Below are positions 34,169 to 45,200 of a DNA stretch of 64,000 nt, piece after piece (the stretch's first letter is position 1; the number at the start of each line of letters is the position of its first letter). The stretch is from Chitinophaga ginsengisoli (GTDB taxonomy: Bacteria > Bacteroidota > Bacteroidia > Chitinophagales > Chitinophagaceae): NCBI RefSeq assembly GCF_003014595.1, contig NZ_PYGK01000011.1, positions 62,001 to 126,000 of the forward strand, read 5' to 3'. Position numbers and translations under genes: made by a program. The notes beneath the pieces were generated by a model that was not told the origin of the DNA, ran no database searches, and worked only from the letters and a program-made list of their open reading frames with translations.

Positions 34169-37100
34169 TTAATGATTCGGATAAGTATTACTATTATAAC
34201 CAGGTATAGTATAATCTGGTGTCGGCGTCTGTCCCTTCTGGAATGTGGTCATACCAGGGGAATATATAGGCGTCGTACCAGCTGTCGGATAAAAAATATC
34301 ATTCAGATTAAGCATCCATGTATTTCCTGAAGCATCTCTATTGGTTGATGTTCCCATTATATCAGCAGCTTTCAACATCGCCTTGCTACCTAAAATATTA
34401 CCATAGAAACTCCTCTTTTGAAAAGCACTTACTCTAACGCCTGTCCTATCAGCCATTTTTTGCGCTAAACTATTTTCGGGCTGAGGCGACGCCGTGGAAA
34501 AATTCTTAAGGTCCACAGCAGCGCCTGTCCTGCAGGCATAAGAATTTATATTCGCAGATGTCATGAATGCGTTGGATGTCATTAGTGCGACAGATTGCGC
34601 ATTAAACGAATAGGCAGCTTGAACATTTGCATTACCATATCCAAATTCAATAGCATTCGGAACACCATGCGAATATATATCGATCGATTGTATTAAATCG
34701 CCTTTCCTACGGTCTGAAATAGATGACTTATTATTTATATCATGTGTATTGAAATAATTCACCATTTCACTCGAAGAATTGAGAATCTGGAAATTTATAC
34801 CTCTGTCTGTACTCCATGTCTTCATCTGCTGCAATTGCTTTGACGTATAATTCTGCCGGTAAACCATCCATGTAAGCGGGGCATCTTTGTCATTCGCTTT
34901 GTATCCATCAAGACGTTTCATGGCGGGTAAAATAAAGTTCAATTCGTACCTACCTGCGCCTTCTGCCGGTTTAGGCTCCTCTGCCCCTGATACTACAATC
35001 CTTTCTTCTTCGCCATCAAGATCTATAGCAATGATCGGCTTATTACCCGCGAATTGATAAGGCGTATACCAGGGATATTGCTTGGTCAAAGGGTCTACAC
35101 TCAAAAACTTCCCTAACCTCGGATCATACACCCGCATGCCGTAGTCCTGCTGGTTGCCCTCTCCTTTCACTTCATTATCATTCTCCTTCCCATTAAAGCC
35201 AAATCTGTACGCATTTCCATTACCACCTCTTCCCGGCACTTTCATTCCAAACGCATAGTACTCCTGGGTCGATGCTATGTCAGGTTCAAAATAGCTGATG
35301 GTGGTACTATCTTTTGAAATTGCCCGCTTCTTGTCCGATACTGTTGCCAGTACGTTACCTAGGTGATTGGAAAGCTCAAAGAATTTCTGACCGCGTATAA
35401 AACCGACATTCACCCCGTTACCTAAGCCAGGCAACGGCGCTGTCTGAGCCGGTGGAATGTTTTGTACGTCGATATTAGATGTATAAATACCCAGCCGCCT
35501 GCTTCCATACAAATGGGCTTCGGTGCGCGTAAGGTCTCCGTTATTAACAGCATTATCACCCTTGGTATATACACTCAATACACTTCCTGACCCATCCCGC
35601 ACATACCATGTCTGTATACCATTTACACTTTTACTGATGCGGTTACCGGCAACGTCATATGTATAACGGATAACAGTTCCGTCTGTCTTTGTGATACTGG
35701 CGATCTTTCCATAAGCACTCCAGGTTATATTACTGATACCTGCAGCACTATCCTTCACAAGATTGCCAATAGCATCATAATTATAGTTACCTGCAGGCTG
35801 ATCATCAATATCGTTATCATAATTAGCCGGACGCACCGTATCACTTACAAAACTCAACCTGTTAATACCCGGCAGATAGTTATACGTAAGCTGATCCATT
35901 GCCAGCGGCTTGCCGGCAAAAGTATTGTTACCATTACGGCTATAGGTCTGAATATTACCGTCTTCGTCATAGGTAATTCCTTCTTTGAAATCCTGTATCA
36001 CTGCAGGCGTCCATTTATTAGTAGTCGTATTCAACCCACGTACTGACTGTGTGCTCTTGATTCGGTTCACTACATCATAACTATACGTCGACAATATGGA
36101 TTCTCCTAAAGCAGGAATATGCTGACTACTTGCCGAAATATTCCCATTAAAAAGGGGCTTAAACCCGGTTCCCTCAATCGGTGCAAAAGGAACAAGACTG
36201 CCGACCGGACTATAATCCCTCATACCATAGTAATATAAACTAAATCCGATAGCATCTTTTGCTACGGCACTACCTGCCACACCATCCTTACCCATATCTG
36301 TGCTGCCCCCGATAGCAGTGGTATTCACTCCTTTCAGCCATCCCTGCAAGGTATAAGCATAGTCCAGCCCCTGCACCTGCTGTTGTCCTAACACCATTCT
36401 TGCCAGCTGACCATGTTTGTAATAAGTGTAATAGGCATCATTCTCCCAGTACACACTATCCCTGCTGGTCTCCACATTAATCAGCCTGTTCTCTGCATCG
36501 TAAGAATAACGATGATAGAATGCATCCGCTTGTGACGGTTGATATGCAACGTGATTTGTCTTCCCACTAATCAGATCATATTTATAAACAATCCTCTTAA
36601 ACCTGTTCCCTGCATCAGCCATGCCGCCCTGCTTATAATCCTGTAACAGCGTATCCACATTACCATGAATATCATAACTGTAAAACGATGCCGCAGTATA
36701 ATTACCAGATGCCAGATTAGTAACGTTGCTGTACAAAGCGCTCCAGGAAACCCTGTTGCGTAAATTACGCGCCGAAAGTACCAACTGGGATAATGGTGCA
36801 TACGCAACGTCATAAGCGGTCTTCGTCACCTCAACACGTGTGTTACCTCCACTTGATACCCATTTCGTAAATGTAGTGGCGTCAAAGTAGGTATAATATG
36901 CAAGCGGATTCACACTTGTCAATTCACCCGTTTCGACAATACGGCCTAAAGCATCATATACAAAGTACTTGTAATTCCTCGGGGCCTGTCTTGCATTCTG
37001 TGAGGCAACCATTCTTCCCAACCTGTCATACCAGAAACGCTCAATCCCTCCATCCGGCGTTTGCTGTTCCACAACCTGATTCAGGGTATTATACCTGTAT

Positions 37101-40100
37101 TGTGTAATCTTTGTATGTGCAGGAATACGCTGCTGTCCCGCTTTACGTGCAGCCCGAACGCTATTTAACCAGTTATCCGACCTGTCAAGCACGACACCTG
37201 CCGGAGGTACCGTTTTTACAAGGTTACCTGCCTGATCATAATAGTACAGGGTATAATGATACTCACTGGTATTATAATTTACGGTAAACACCTCTTTATT
37301 AACAGCCTGTAAACCAGTATTGATATAATCCTGTTCAAAGCTGCCCTTGATTGAATCACGATAAGCCTTGTACAGTTCCGTGCCTTTGCTGACAGCAAAG
37401 AACTCATTGTCAGAACAGTTGTTGATCTCATTTACATCCACCGGGGCAAAAATAGGCGCAGACTTACCACATAACAACGGACCGTCGTAAGGGGCGGCAG
37501 TGCTGTCACCGGTAGCCGGAGGCTGGGCCGACGCTGTACAAAATCCTGGAACAGCCCCACAATTCACGATGAACATACTATCTATCTCCTGAGCACTAAA
37601 GTCTCGGTCTTTCGTTGTACCCGAAGGAACATACCAATAGTTAAACATCCGTACCCATTGCTCGCAAACGCTGGCCCTGTAATAAACATAGGCAGAGGGC
37701 GTGGCTGTGCCGGTTGACGGTATATTGCTGAAGGTGAAAACGCAGGCATTATTTTTAGCGCCTGCTTCCGTTGCCTCATCTAACCTGAGTATCAGACCAT
37801 AATCCTTTCCTTTCAGGTATTCGGCATACAGGTCCGCTATCAGCTTAGTGGCGTCCCAGCTGGTAATGCCAGAGATTGATCCTGCTACCGGAGACTTAGG
37901 TATCGTAAGTCTGTTCTCCGTAGTAACTGCAGGCAATGTCGCAAAGGTTGTCACTCCCGGTGTAACAGGTCCCAGCGCCCGTTCAAGATAACCAAACATG
38001 CTGCCATCGCTGCTATAATGAGATGTTATTTCAGAAAAGAAATCTGCTGTTGGATTGGAGGCTTTCGCGTACATATAAAACGGAGCATAAGTGATACGGG
38101 CATTCCTGGGCATCAGACTCTGCCCCCAATTAAATATCAGATTATCCCTTATTATAAACATCCTGTTACTACTGTCCTTCCACACAGCCGCTGCAAATGC
38201 TTTGGTTCCAGGATATGCCGTCCTTCCATCTGTAGAAATAACATGCGTTCCTGTCAATCCATATATATTCACCGTAGTCTGAATAGAATCTCCTACCAGC
38301 AATGGCATATACTGCTTCACAAATTCGTTCTTGGCCCAGGTCAGATTAGCACACTCAGTCGGATTGGGCGGCGGCGGAGTCTTGTTCGGACAACTATCTC
38401 TGAACTGAAGATATTCCCATGCCTGCTTATTAAAGCCAAGACGGTTATTCATATAGTTAGCAAACACCCTGTTCCTCTTCTGCTGAAAAGTATCCAGTTC
38501 AGTCTTCAGCGGTGTAAAATCAGGATATGCTGATATATAGCTCTGATACAGATCTTCCACCACCTTGCAGGATACACATACCTCTCCGCTATTACACTGC
38601 AAAGCCGGAGGGATATTGATCACCTTCTGGAAATAGGTACAGTTGTTTGTCGTATTACATGCATTCAGCAACTGGGTCAGATCAGCATCTGTCATATTGA
38701 TCTGCCTTGTACGTGATAAATACCCGGCGAAACTGCCATCTGTAGGTTTACCATATTTGAGGTACTCCGCACGTAAGCCATTCAGCTTGGCGCATTCACA
38801 ACTATCAGGTTTGGTGTAGATAGGCTTATTCGTATAAGCCAGCTGTTTATCATAAGGAGCCGGAGCGGTTATCATATCCGGATAACAATCCCATGAATTG
38901 TTAATGTTATTCTGCTTATTGTACGCATCCAGCACCTCCTGGAAGCTCTTGTACGTATTCGTACTACCCGGTTTTACCGAACTGGATCCCATCGGATGGG
39001 ATACATCGGAACCTTCCTTACACACCTGCACCAGTCGCGGTATAATGATATTCAAAGCTGCCTGACTATACTTACAAGGCGCGAGCTGCTGTACCCAGGC
39101 TTTCGCATAGGCGTTACAATTGTCATCATAAGCCTTTTGCAGCGCCTTATTAGCAGAATCTGTAGCCGCCGCTCCTGTTGGATTATTGTTCAGATAACCC
39201 AGTCCATTCTGTCCCAATGCATCTGCTGCATTGTTGAAGTTGAGCTGCTTACCGGCTGTTATCAACTGCGCAGCAGTAGGGTTCACCACTCCCGCCGGAC
39301 AAGCCGCATTCTTTATCTTATCGCTCAATATACCCTGCTTCACCGTCTGGTACAACTGGCGGAAGTTTCGCCATGCCATATCCAGATCTGCCGTACATAA
39401 AGTAGCTTCATCAAAGGCCTTTGCCGGCGTATTATAAGTATTGATACAGGTACTGCTGTTATCCGGACACTTTACCGTAATGGTCGCTATACTCCATAGT
39501 GAAAGGATATTAGCGCCACTTCCCCCATTGAAATTATTCAGTTTAGCATCCAGCGCAGTTTTATTAGCGCTGCTTTCTGCTGCAAACGGATCTACCGCGG
39601 TAGGGTTCATATAGCCTGCAGCCTTTGCATCCGCATAGGTATCGACAGCTGCAAAAGCCCTGTCCCAGCTGTAGCTGGCTGCATGCTTCTGGAATTCCAG
39701 CCACTTACAATATTCAGGATGGAACTTTAGCAACGCTGCTGCCCAGGTAGGTTTGAATTTGGCAGCAAATTGATCCGGACGCAGTCGCTGCGGTATTACA
39801 TAACTATTGCTTAACTCGTCATACACCAGGTCAGGCTTACCTGCTTCATCCAGGTAAGTCACCGTATCCCGTTTATAGATAGGAAGGGTATTTTCATCCT
39901 TCTGGTAGAAGATGGAATAGATATCCAGGGTATCATCCGGATTGGCGTATTGTCCTGATGGTGCTGACAGATCCAGCAACATCGCATTCCTGATATCTGT
40001 GATGTCGGTGGTCTTGTTACACAAAGCATCGCAAGCAGCTACCGCTTCCTGGTAGGCGGCTAAAGCCTCTCCACGATACGCCGCAGAATCAGCTACTGCA

Positions 40101-42295
40101 ATAGCAGCAGCTTTCATATACCTCGCCCTGAAATTGTCCCATGTACCCAGACTATCCTGGCAGGCAGCGCAATCAGGCGTACACTTTGTATTCAATAGAA
40201 AGTCGCGCTGTTGTTGTATAAACTGATCCAGTGTAGTACAAAGGTTCTTCTTCATAAATACACTATCCCTGTAATAATCCATCGCATCCCGTCTGATGCT
40301 CAGTTGTTTGGTGATCTGGTAAGTACCCCGGGAAAGACGTTTGGTGAACGTTACATTGAAAGGTGTTGGTGCGGTACAGTTGGCAACGATCGCCCCTGTG
40401 TAGTTGCGGATAATCGTATCAAACGCTTTACCACCCAACCGCTGATTATAAGCATCATCTGTGATGGTGATCCGCAGATCATACAAGGCGTTATAACAAA
40501 CGGTGTTATTATTACAATCCTTTTTCTGCAGCACCGGCGGCGTCAATGTATACTTAAACTGGTAATCGCCATCAACAGGCACCAGCTGACTCTGCGTACT
40601 CTCCATTACCATGTCAGTGATCACATTGCTGCCGGCGCGCGATAAGGTGTCTGTTACCGGGAACTGTGCATAAGAACTCAGATTGTCCATCGCCGCACTG
40701 TCCGGCACGCCCGCCAGCGCTGTGGCTATGGTACGTCCATACATATCAAGGTAGGTAATCCCGATCTGTCCATTGGCATCCTGCACCATGTTCTTGAAAT
40801 AATGTTGCCTGTCGCCCGCATCAGTACCAAACAATACGTCCAGGTCATTATCACCCGGCGTACCATAGAAGTACCGGGCCTCGTGTTTGCTACCTAATTT
40901 GAACACTGGTCCTACACCGCCCTGGCGACTGATCCTGCCGGTATTATCCTGCGTATACTCCGTTTCTGTGAACGGATATTGCCCGGCATTAGGAATGAAC
41001 TGATTTACGCCTGTATTCCTGTCAGGATTACTGGTTGAATAATACTGGGACGCCCCGCTGGCATTAGACATCGGGGATGCACTACTGGTCAGATAGGCCG
41101 AAGGCGCCGTTAGTTTGTCGTAATAACTCTTATCATATTCAGTACCACCGGTATTAGCATTGAATTTAGGCGTATATCGCATTACAGTGTTCAGAGATGG
41201 CGTTGGCATTACCTGTACGGTGGGTCTTCCCTGATAGTCATAGAAAGTCTCGCCTACAATGGTATTGTTCGTCACGTTGTCTTTCGTAACAGTCTGCCGT
41301 TCTCTTAAAGAACCATCAAAGTAAGTAACCATCGCCTTACGCTTTCCTTCTTCCGCATAAGCGACAGACGACTGCCAGTTCATCAACCGCTGATGACCGC
41401 CAAAAGAGAAGCTACCCAGGCCGCCTGAATAATCGGAACTCCACGCGGTCTCTATTCTCGCCTCCCTGCTTTTCTCCTGCACCGCTCTTACCCTGTAGAA
41501 AAGGATACCTCCATTGTCATACAGCAATGGAATGCGGTAAGTGTTACTGGAAATGGTAACACGCGATGTATTGTTCCTGAACAACACGGTAGCGTTAACC
41601 GGGTTACCATACCTGTTGGCCAGGTATGCCGATGAATCGACATATGCCCATTCCAGGTCATACACATTCGCTCCGGTCACTACCGGCCATACAACGGTCA
41701 GTTCATCTGTAGAATCAATATTGGCGATGCTGTTGGCACTAATGCTCTTCACTGCATCATCCGTACAGGACAATTTATAAACGGGACGTACCTGCATCTC
41801 ATTATCCAGCACCAATGCCGACATCACCCTTGCTGGTGCAGTACCGGTATTCACGCTTACAATCTTCACTGTTACCTTGTGCGCATTATTGAACACAAAG
41901 CTGCTACGGTTCGTATAACTGGCATTCACATCATAGTTAATACTCAGGTCCTTCTCTACGGAATCTATCGTAAAATTCGGCTTTGTATAAATGATCCTGG
42001 CCTTCACAGTGGCTGTGAACTGCGCGGGGAGGTATACACCGGCATATTCATTGATACGGAAGGTAACAATGTTCCTCACGTAATAAGGTGTATCCAGCTT
42101 AGTGATCAGGGTCGGATTAAAATATGCGCTGTCCTGTACAGTAACAACTGAATCTTTCACCAGTTGTTGTTTACTGCCATCCAGTGTATTCTTCAACAGG
42201 GTTATATTGCCGGTCTGTGCCTGGCTGTATCCTGCCATCAGCAGGAGCAGCATTGTCAGACACCATTGAACGATCTTTCTTGGCAAAAAATGCAT
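34169..42295 (-). CDS. Giant secreted RHS protein with a caspase/CHAT-like C-terminal domain
   Basis: The 2708-residue protein has a signal peptide (to GYSQAQ), a DUF6443-type region near residues 310-400 (TYFDGSLRERQTVT...YDYQGRPTVQVMP), a long Cys-rich middle, YD/RHS repeats from about 1700, and the RHS-associated core with YDPRLGKFLSVDP at about 2387. RHS repeats form a cocoon around a C-terminal effector. After DLDGEE (about 2425) the tip is unique: residues about 2430-2708 contain IDIYSHG with His2543 and SYACRTG with Cys2588, the His/Cys dyad spacing and context of caspase-clan (CD) proteases such as CHAT. No immunity gene follows; the convergent cbiB gene does. The tip DNA is visibly AT-richer. 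Module partner: the Ig-like protein 33 bp upstream. Confidence 0.88.
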   Translation of the reverse strand: MHFLPRKIVQWCLTMLLLLMAGYSQAQTGNITLLKNTLDGSKQQLVKDSVVTVQDSAYFNPTLITKLDTPYYVRNIVTFRINEYAGVYLPAQFTATVKARIIYTKPNFTIDSVEKDLSINYDVNASYTNRSSFVFNNAHKVTVKIVSVNTGTAPARVMSALVLDNEMQVRPVYKLSCTDDAVKSISANSIANIDSTDELTVVWPVVTGANVYDLEWAYVDSSAYLANRYGNPVNATVLFRNNTSRVTISSNTYRIPLLYDNGGILFYRVRAVQEKSREARIETAWSSDYSGGLGSFSFGGHQRLMNWQSSVAYAEEGKRKAMVTYFDGSLRERQTVTKDNVTNNTIVGETFYDYQGRPTVQVMPTPSLNTVMRYTPKFNANTGGTEYDKSYYDKLTAPSAYLTSSASPMSNASGASQYYSTSNPDRNTGVNQFIPNAGQYPFTETEYTQDNTGRISRQGGVGPVFKLGSKHEARYFYGTPGDNDLDVLFGTDAGDRQHYFKNMVQDANGQIGITYLDMYGRTIATALAGVPDSAAMDNLSSYAQFPVTDTLSRAGSNVITDMVMESTQSQLVPVDGDYQFKYTLTPPVLQKKDCNNNTVCYNALYDLRITITDDAYNQRLGGKAFDTIIRNYTGAIVANCTAPTPFNVTFTKRLSRGTYQITKQLSIRRDAMDYYRDSVFMKKNLCTTLDQFIQQQRDFLLNTKCTPDCAACQDSLGTWDNFRARYMKAAAIAVADSAAYRGEALAAYQEAVAACDALCNKTTDITDIRNAMLLDLSAPSGQYANPDDTLDIYSIFYQKDENTLPIYKRDTVTYLDEAGKPDLVYDELSNSYVIPQRLRPDQFAAKFKPTWAAALLKFHPEYCKWLEFQKHAASYSWDRAFAAVDTYADAKAAGYMNPTAVDPFAAESSANKTALDAKLNNFNGGSGANILSLWSIATITVKCPDNSSTCINTYNTPAKAFDEATLCTADLDMAWRNFRQLYQTVKQGILSDKIKNAACPAGVVNPTAAQLITAGKQLNFNNAADALGQNGLGYLNNNPTGAAATDSANKALQKAYDDNCNAYAKAWVQQLAPCKYSQAALNIIIPRLVQVCKEGSDVSHPMGSSSVKPGSTNTYKSFQEVLDAYNKQNNINNSWDCYPDMITAPAPYDKQLAYTNKPIYTKPDSCECAKLNGLRAEYLKYGKPTDGSFAGYLSRTRQINMTDADLTQLLNACNTTNNCTYFQKVINIPPALQCNSGEVCVSCKVVEDLYQSYISAYPDFTPLKTELDTFQQKRNRVFANYMNNRLGFNKQAWEYLQFRDSCPNKTPPPPNPTECANLTWAKNEFVKQYMPLLVGDSIQTTVNIYGLTGTHVISTDGRTAYPGTKAFAAAVWKDSSNRMFIIRDNLIFNWGQSLMPRNARITYAPFYMYAKASNPTADFFSEITSHYSSDGSMFGYLERALGPVTPGVTTFATLPAVTTENRLTIPKSPVAGSISGITSWDATKLIADLYAEYLKGKDYGLILRLDEATEAGAKNNACVFTFSNIPSTGTATPSAYVYYRASVCEQWVRMFNYWYVPSGTTKDRDFSAQEIDSMFIVNCGAVPGFCTASAQPPATGDSTAAPYDGPLLCGKSAPIFAPVDVNEINNCSDNEFFAVSKGTELYKAYRDSIKGSFEQDYINTGLQAVNKEVFTVNYNTSEYHYTLYYYDQAGNLVKTVPPAGVVLDRSDNWLNSVRAARKAGQQRIPAHTKITQYRYNTLNQVVEQQTPDGGIERFWYDRLGRMVASQNARQAPRNYKYFVYDALGRIVETGELTSVNPLAYYTYFDATTFTKWVSSGGNTRVEVTKTAYDVAYAPLSQLVLSARNLRNRVSWSALYSNVTNLASGNYTAASFYSYDIHGNVDTLLQDYKQGGMADAGNRFKRIVYKYDLISGKTNHVAYQPSQADAFYHRYSYDAENRLINVETSRDSVYWENDAYYTYYKHGQLARMVLGQQQVQGLDYAYTLQGWLKGVNTTAIGGSTDMGKDGVAGSAVAKDAIGFSLYYYGMRDYSPVGSLVPFAPIEGTGFKPLFNGNISASSQHIPALGESILSTYSYDVVNRIKSTQSVRGLNTTTNKWTPAVIQDFKEGITYDEDGNIQTYSRNGNNTFAGKPLAMDQLTYNYLPGINRLSFVSDTVRPANYDNDIDDQPAGNYNYDAIGNLVKDSAAGISNITWSAYGKIASITKTDGTVIRYTYDVAGNRISKSVNGIQTWYVRDGSGSVLSVYTKGDNAVNNGDLTRTEAHLYGSRRLGIYTSNIDVQNIPPAQTAPLPGLGNGVNVGFIRGQKFFELSNHLGNVLATVSDKKRAISKDSTTISYFEPDIASTQEYYAFGMKVPGRGGNGNAYRFGFNGKENDNEVKGEGNQQDYGMRVYDPRLGKFLSVDPLTKQYPWYTPYQFAGNKPIIAIDLDGEEERIVVSGAEEPKPAEGAGRYELNFILPAMKRLDGYKANDKDAPLTWMVYRQNYTSKQLQQMKTWSTDRGINFQILNSSSEMVNYFNTHDINNKSSISDRRKGDLIQSIDIYSHGVPNAIEFGYGNANVQAAYSFNAQSVALMTSNAFMTSANINSYACRTGAAVDLKNFSTASPQPENSLAQKMADRTGVRVSAFQKRSFYGNILGSKAMLKAADIMGTSTNRDASGNTWMLNLNDIFYPTAGTTPIYSPGMTTFQKGQTPTPDYTIPGYNSNTYPNH

Positions 42296-45200
42296 AATAT
42301 CTTATTTAGAGCGGTATTATGTTATCTATTACTTTATCAGGGCATTTCTGGATTCCTTGAGCATCTTAATGCCGCTTTCCGTTTCTTTCTTCAGCCTGAT
42401 GAGCGTACCATCATCATCATACTCATAGAAAGTAGCATAGTTATTTTCATCCAGTTCTGCCATTATACGGAGGTCTGAAGGACTATATACAAATGACCGC
42501 ATATTGGCATTGTAAGGATGAATGCGCAGATCATCCAGGTATACGGTAGAAGTGCCTGTAGCAAGCAGTGTTACTGTCAGCGCAGTCGCATCTGCAGGTA
42601 CATCCACTACCTGCTCATACCGCTGCCAGCCATCGATGATCCCTCCTTTTGGAAAAGCAGTCACTGTTGTACTCGTTGCGCCTCTTTTCACGACGATGCT
42701 CATCTTGTTGCCTGTATAAGTGATGCCTTTGCAATCCTGCTCTTCCTTTACCCAGGCGCTGACCAGGAGTTGTTTTCCTGGCAATGGAGAATATATAGGC
42801 AGAATAGCATCCTTCCCTGTACGTATGCTCCCCAGCACCTGTCCCGTTGTGACACAACTGTTCGTTTCCTTATTAAAAGCGAGGTTAAACGTCGTACCAT
42901 TATCAGGCAGAATGTCTGCAGCGATACCGGCGCTTTGACCAGCGGCTATACGCAGACTGTATTTACCGGTGTGCGATTGTAAAGAGTCGAGATTATTCCT
43001 GTAACCTGAAAAATCAAAGCTGCGCCCACCACTGCAGGATGTATCACAGTAAGTGCCACCAAAGAAATAGTCTTCAAAACCTTCATAAGCAGCTTCTCTG
43101 TAACGACTGTTCTGTACCACCGCTACTGCGAGTGCATCATCAAAGCCATAAATACCGGCATTGAAACGATCCAGGGGATCTTTATTCTCCAGCTCCAAAC
43201 CTCTTTTATTAAATAATGTGCTTTCGCTGGTCCATACCCAGCGACTCGAATCATATAATGGCTGAATACCCGTAGCGTTTGGCTGCCAGAAGGACTTAAA
43301 GTCCTTAATAGTACCATCTGCACGGAGGTTCGCTGTCTGTGCAGTACTGCTTTCTGTTCTTGCGCCATAATATGAATACGTTTTCTGCGGACGCCAGTTA
43401 CCCATCAGACTATAGGCATAAGGATTCACGCTGGTGTCGGTTACGGCGCTGTAACAACTCAGGTTATAAGGCGCGAGCTTCACCTGTACGTCAGCTTGAA
43501 TAGGTTGCATACAGATATCTGAATAGATAGTAGCATGATAATTCCCTGCACTGTTGACGGTAACAGGAGACAATACAGGATTCTGTAAAGTGCTTGTAAA
43601 TCCGTCGGGGCCTGTCCAGGCATAGGTAATTGCGGTAGTTGGCAGGTTAATGATACTAAAGCTGATGCTTTCCCCGATACAATATTCCGGCTTGTCGCTC
43701 TTTGCCAGTTCCGCTGTTTCGAAGTCGATTATTTTCAGGGTCTGTACGGCGGCACTTCCACATTCGTCTTCCACGCGTACATCATAGTTCTGATCTTTCA
43801 TGAGGGTGTAAGCGCCTCCGGAAGCAGCCGTACTGAACCTTCCGGTTGTGTTGACAGCCCAGTACGGACCGGTAGCCCCATTCCCCTGTGCAGCCAGTTT
43901 ATAGGTATACACGCCTGATTTTATTTTACTGCCGCCAATAGCATTGGCCTGGATAGTACCTGAATTGTCCGGTTGACCAGGACAGATCCATCCCAGGGAA
44001 TTATTGACATCAATCAGTAGTGGCTGATATTTAAAGTTGATGTCTTTCAGCGTTGCACCATTTCCATAAACACTGAACTCCTGCACCACTGTAGGATAGG
44101 CCGACATACCAATACGGTATGTGCCTTCAGATGGCAATAAAAGCGTATCCCCGGATGTAACAATACTCCTGTCGAACCCGACTGCACCTAATGGGCCTCT
44201 GAGGAGCTGGAAATAAGCCTGCTGCTCAACACCTTTATACATAGCCTTACCGTTTGGTATAACTGCCAGTCCCGTACAGGTCTGTTGTGTAACAACATCC
44301 CAGGTGTACCGGTAAACGTCATTCTCCGTTACAGTTACCGGAATATCATAAGTACCACAGGTATCAGTGAGCCTGAAGAGGTAACTGCCCGGATAAAAAT
44401 AACGCCTTGGATTATCATCACTGATGGAAGCCAGCGAACTGGAAGCCCCGTCGACAGTAACATTAACAGCATAGGTATAATTAAACGGACTGCTTATCAA
44501 CTTTATGTTCAAACCTACTGGCAATAAGCCTCCGGGCCTGCTAAAGGCGAAAGCGACGGCACCATCATTGCCGGTTATGCCTTCGTTGGATTGTAAATTA
44601 ACTATGTAGGGATTGGCTGGCGGTGCTGTGACGTTCAGTATGTAATTATCACGCAACTTCGCACCATCTACAGTGGTGGCGTTAAAAGAGTAGTTGCCGA
44701 ATGGAACGTTCTTTATCGTTCGCCGCAGCTCCGGTACTTTCAGTGTATCATACCGCATCGCATTGGTAGATGTGTTCTTCAGGGTCACGTAAACAGGATA
44801 GCAGACGATCCCGGCAGTATCGACAAAATATCCTGCATTAAAATCCCGGTTACAATTGTATTCAGCATAATTGCTCATGCCCGGCATAGGTATCACAAAG
44901 GGAACAACCGTTTCATCACCACATGGTGTTCTGAAATAGTAGGTGACTGTATCCCGGTAAGTGCTGGCAAATGTCTTACCTGCAGGCAGCGTGATCGTAT
45001 CAGTGGCCCCTAATGTTCTGTAAGGAGATTTTGCTGCGCCACGATAAGATACGCTGAAAGTCAGCGGCGTGGCGCCATCAAAATACGGCCGGTATGGGCT
45101 GGTAGACAGAATAGAGGGCGATCTGAAGATAATTTTGTTACAGGTGTTCGTGACCTTCCACGGCTGCTGAAGTCCCACATCATTGGCTGACAACTGCCTC

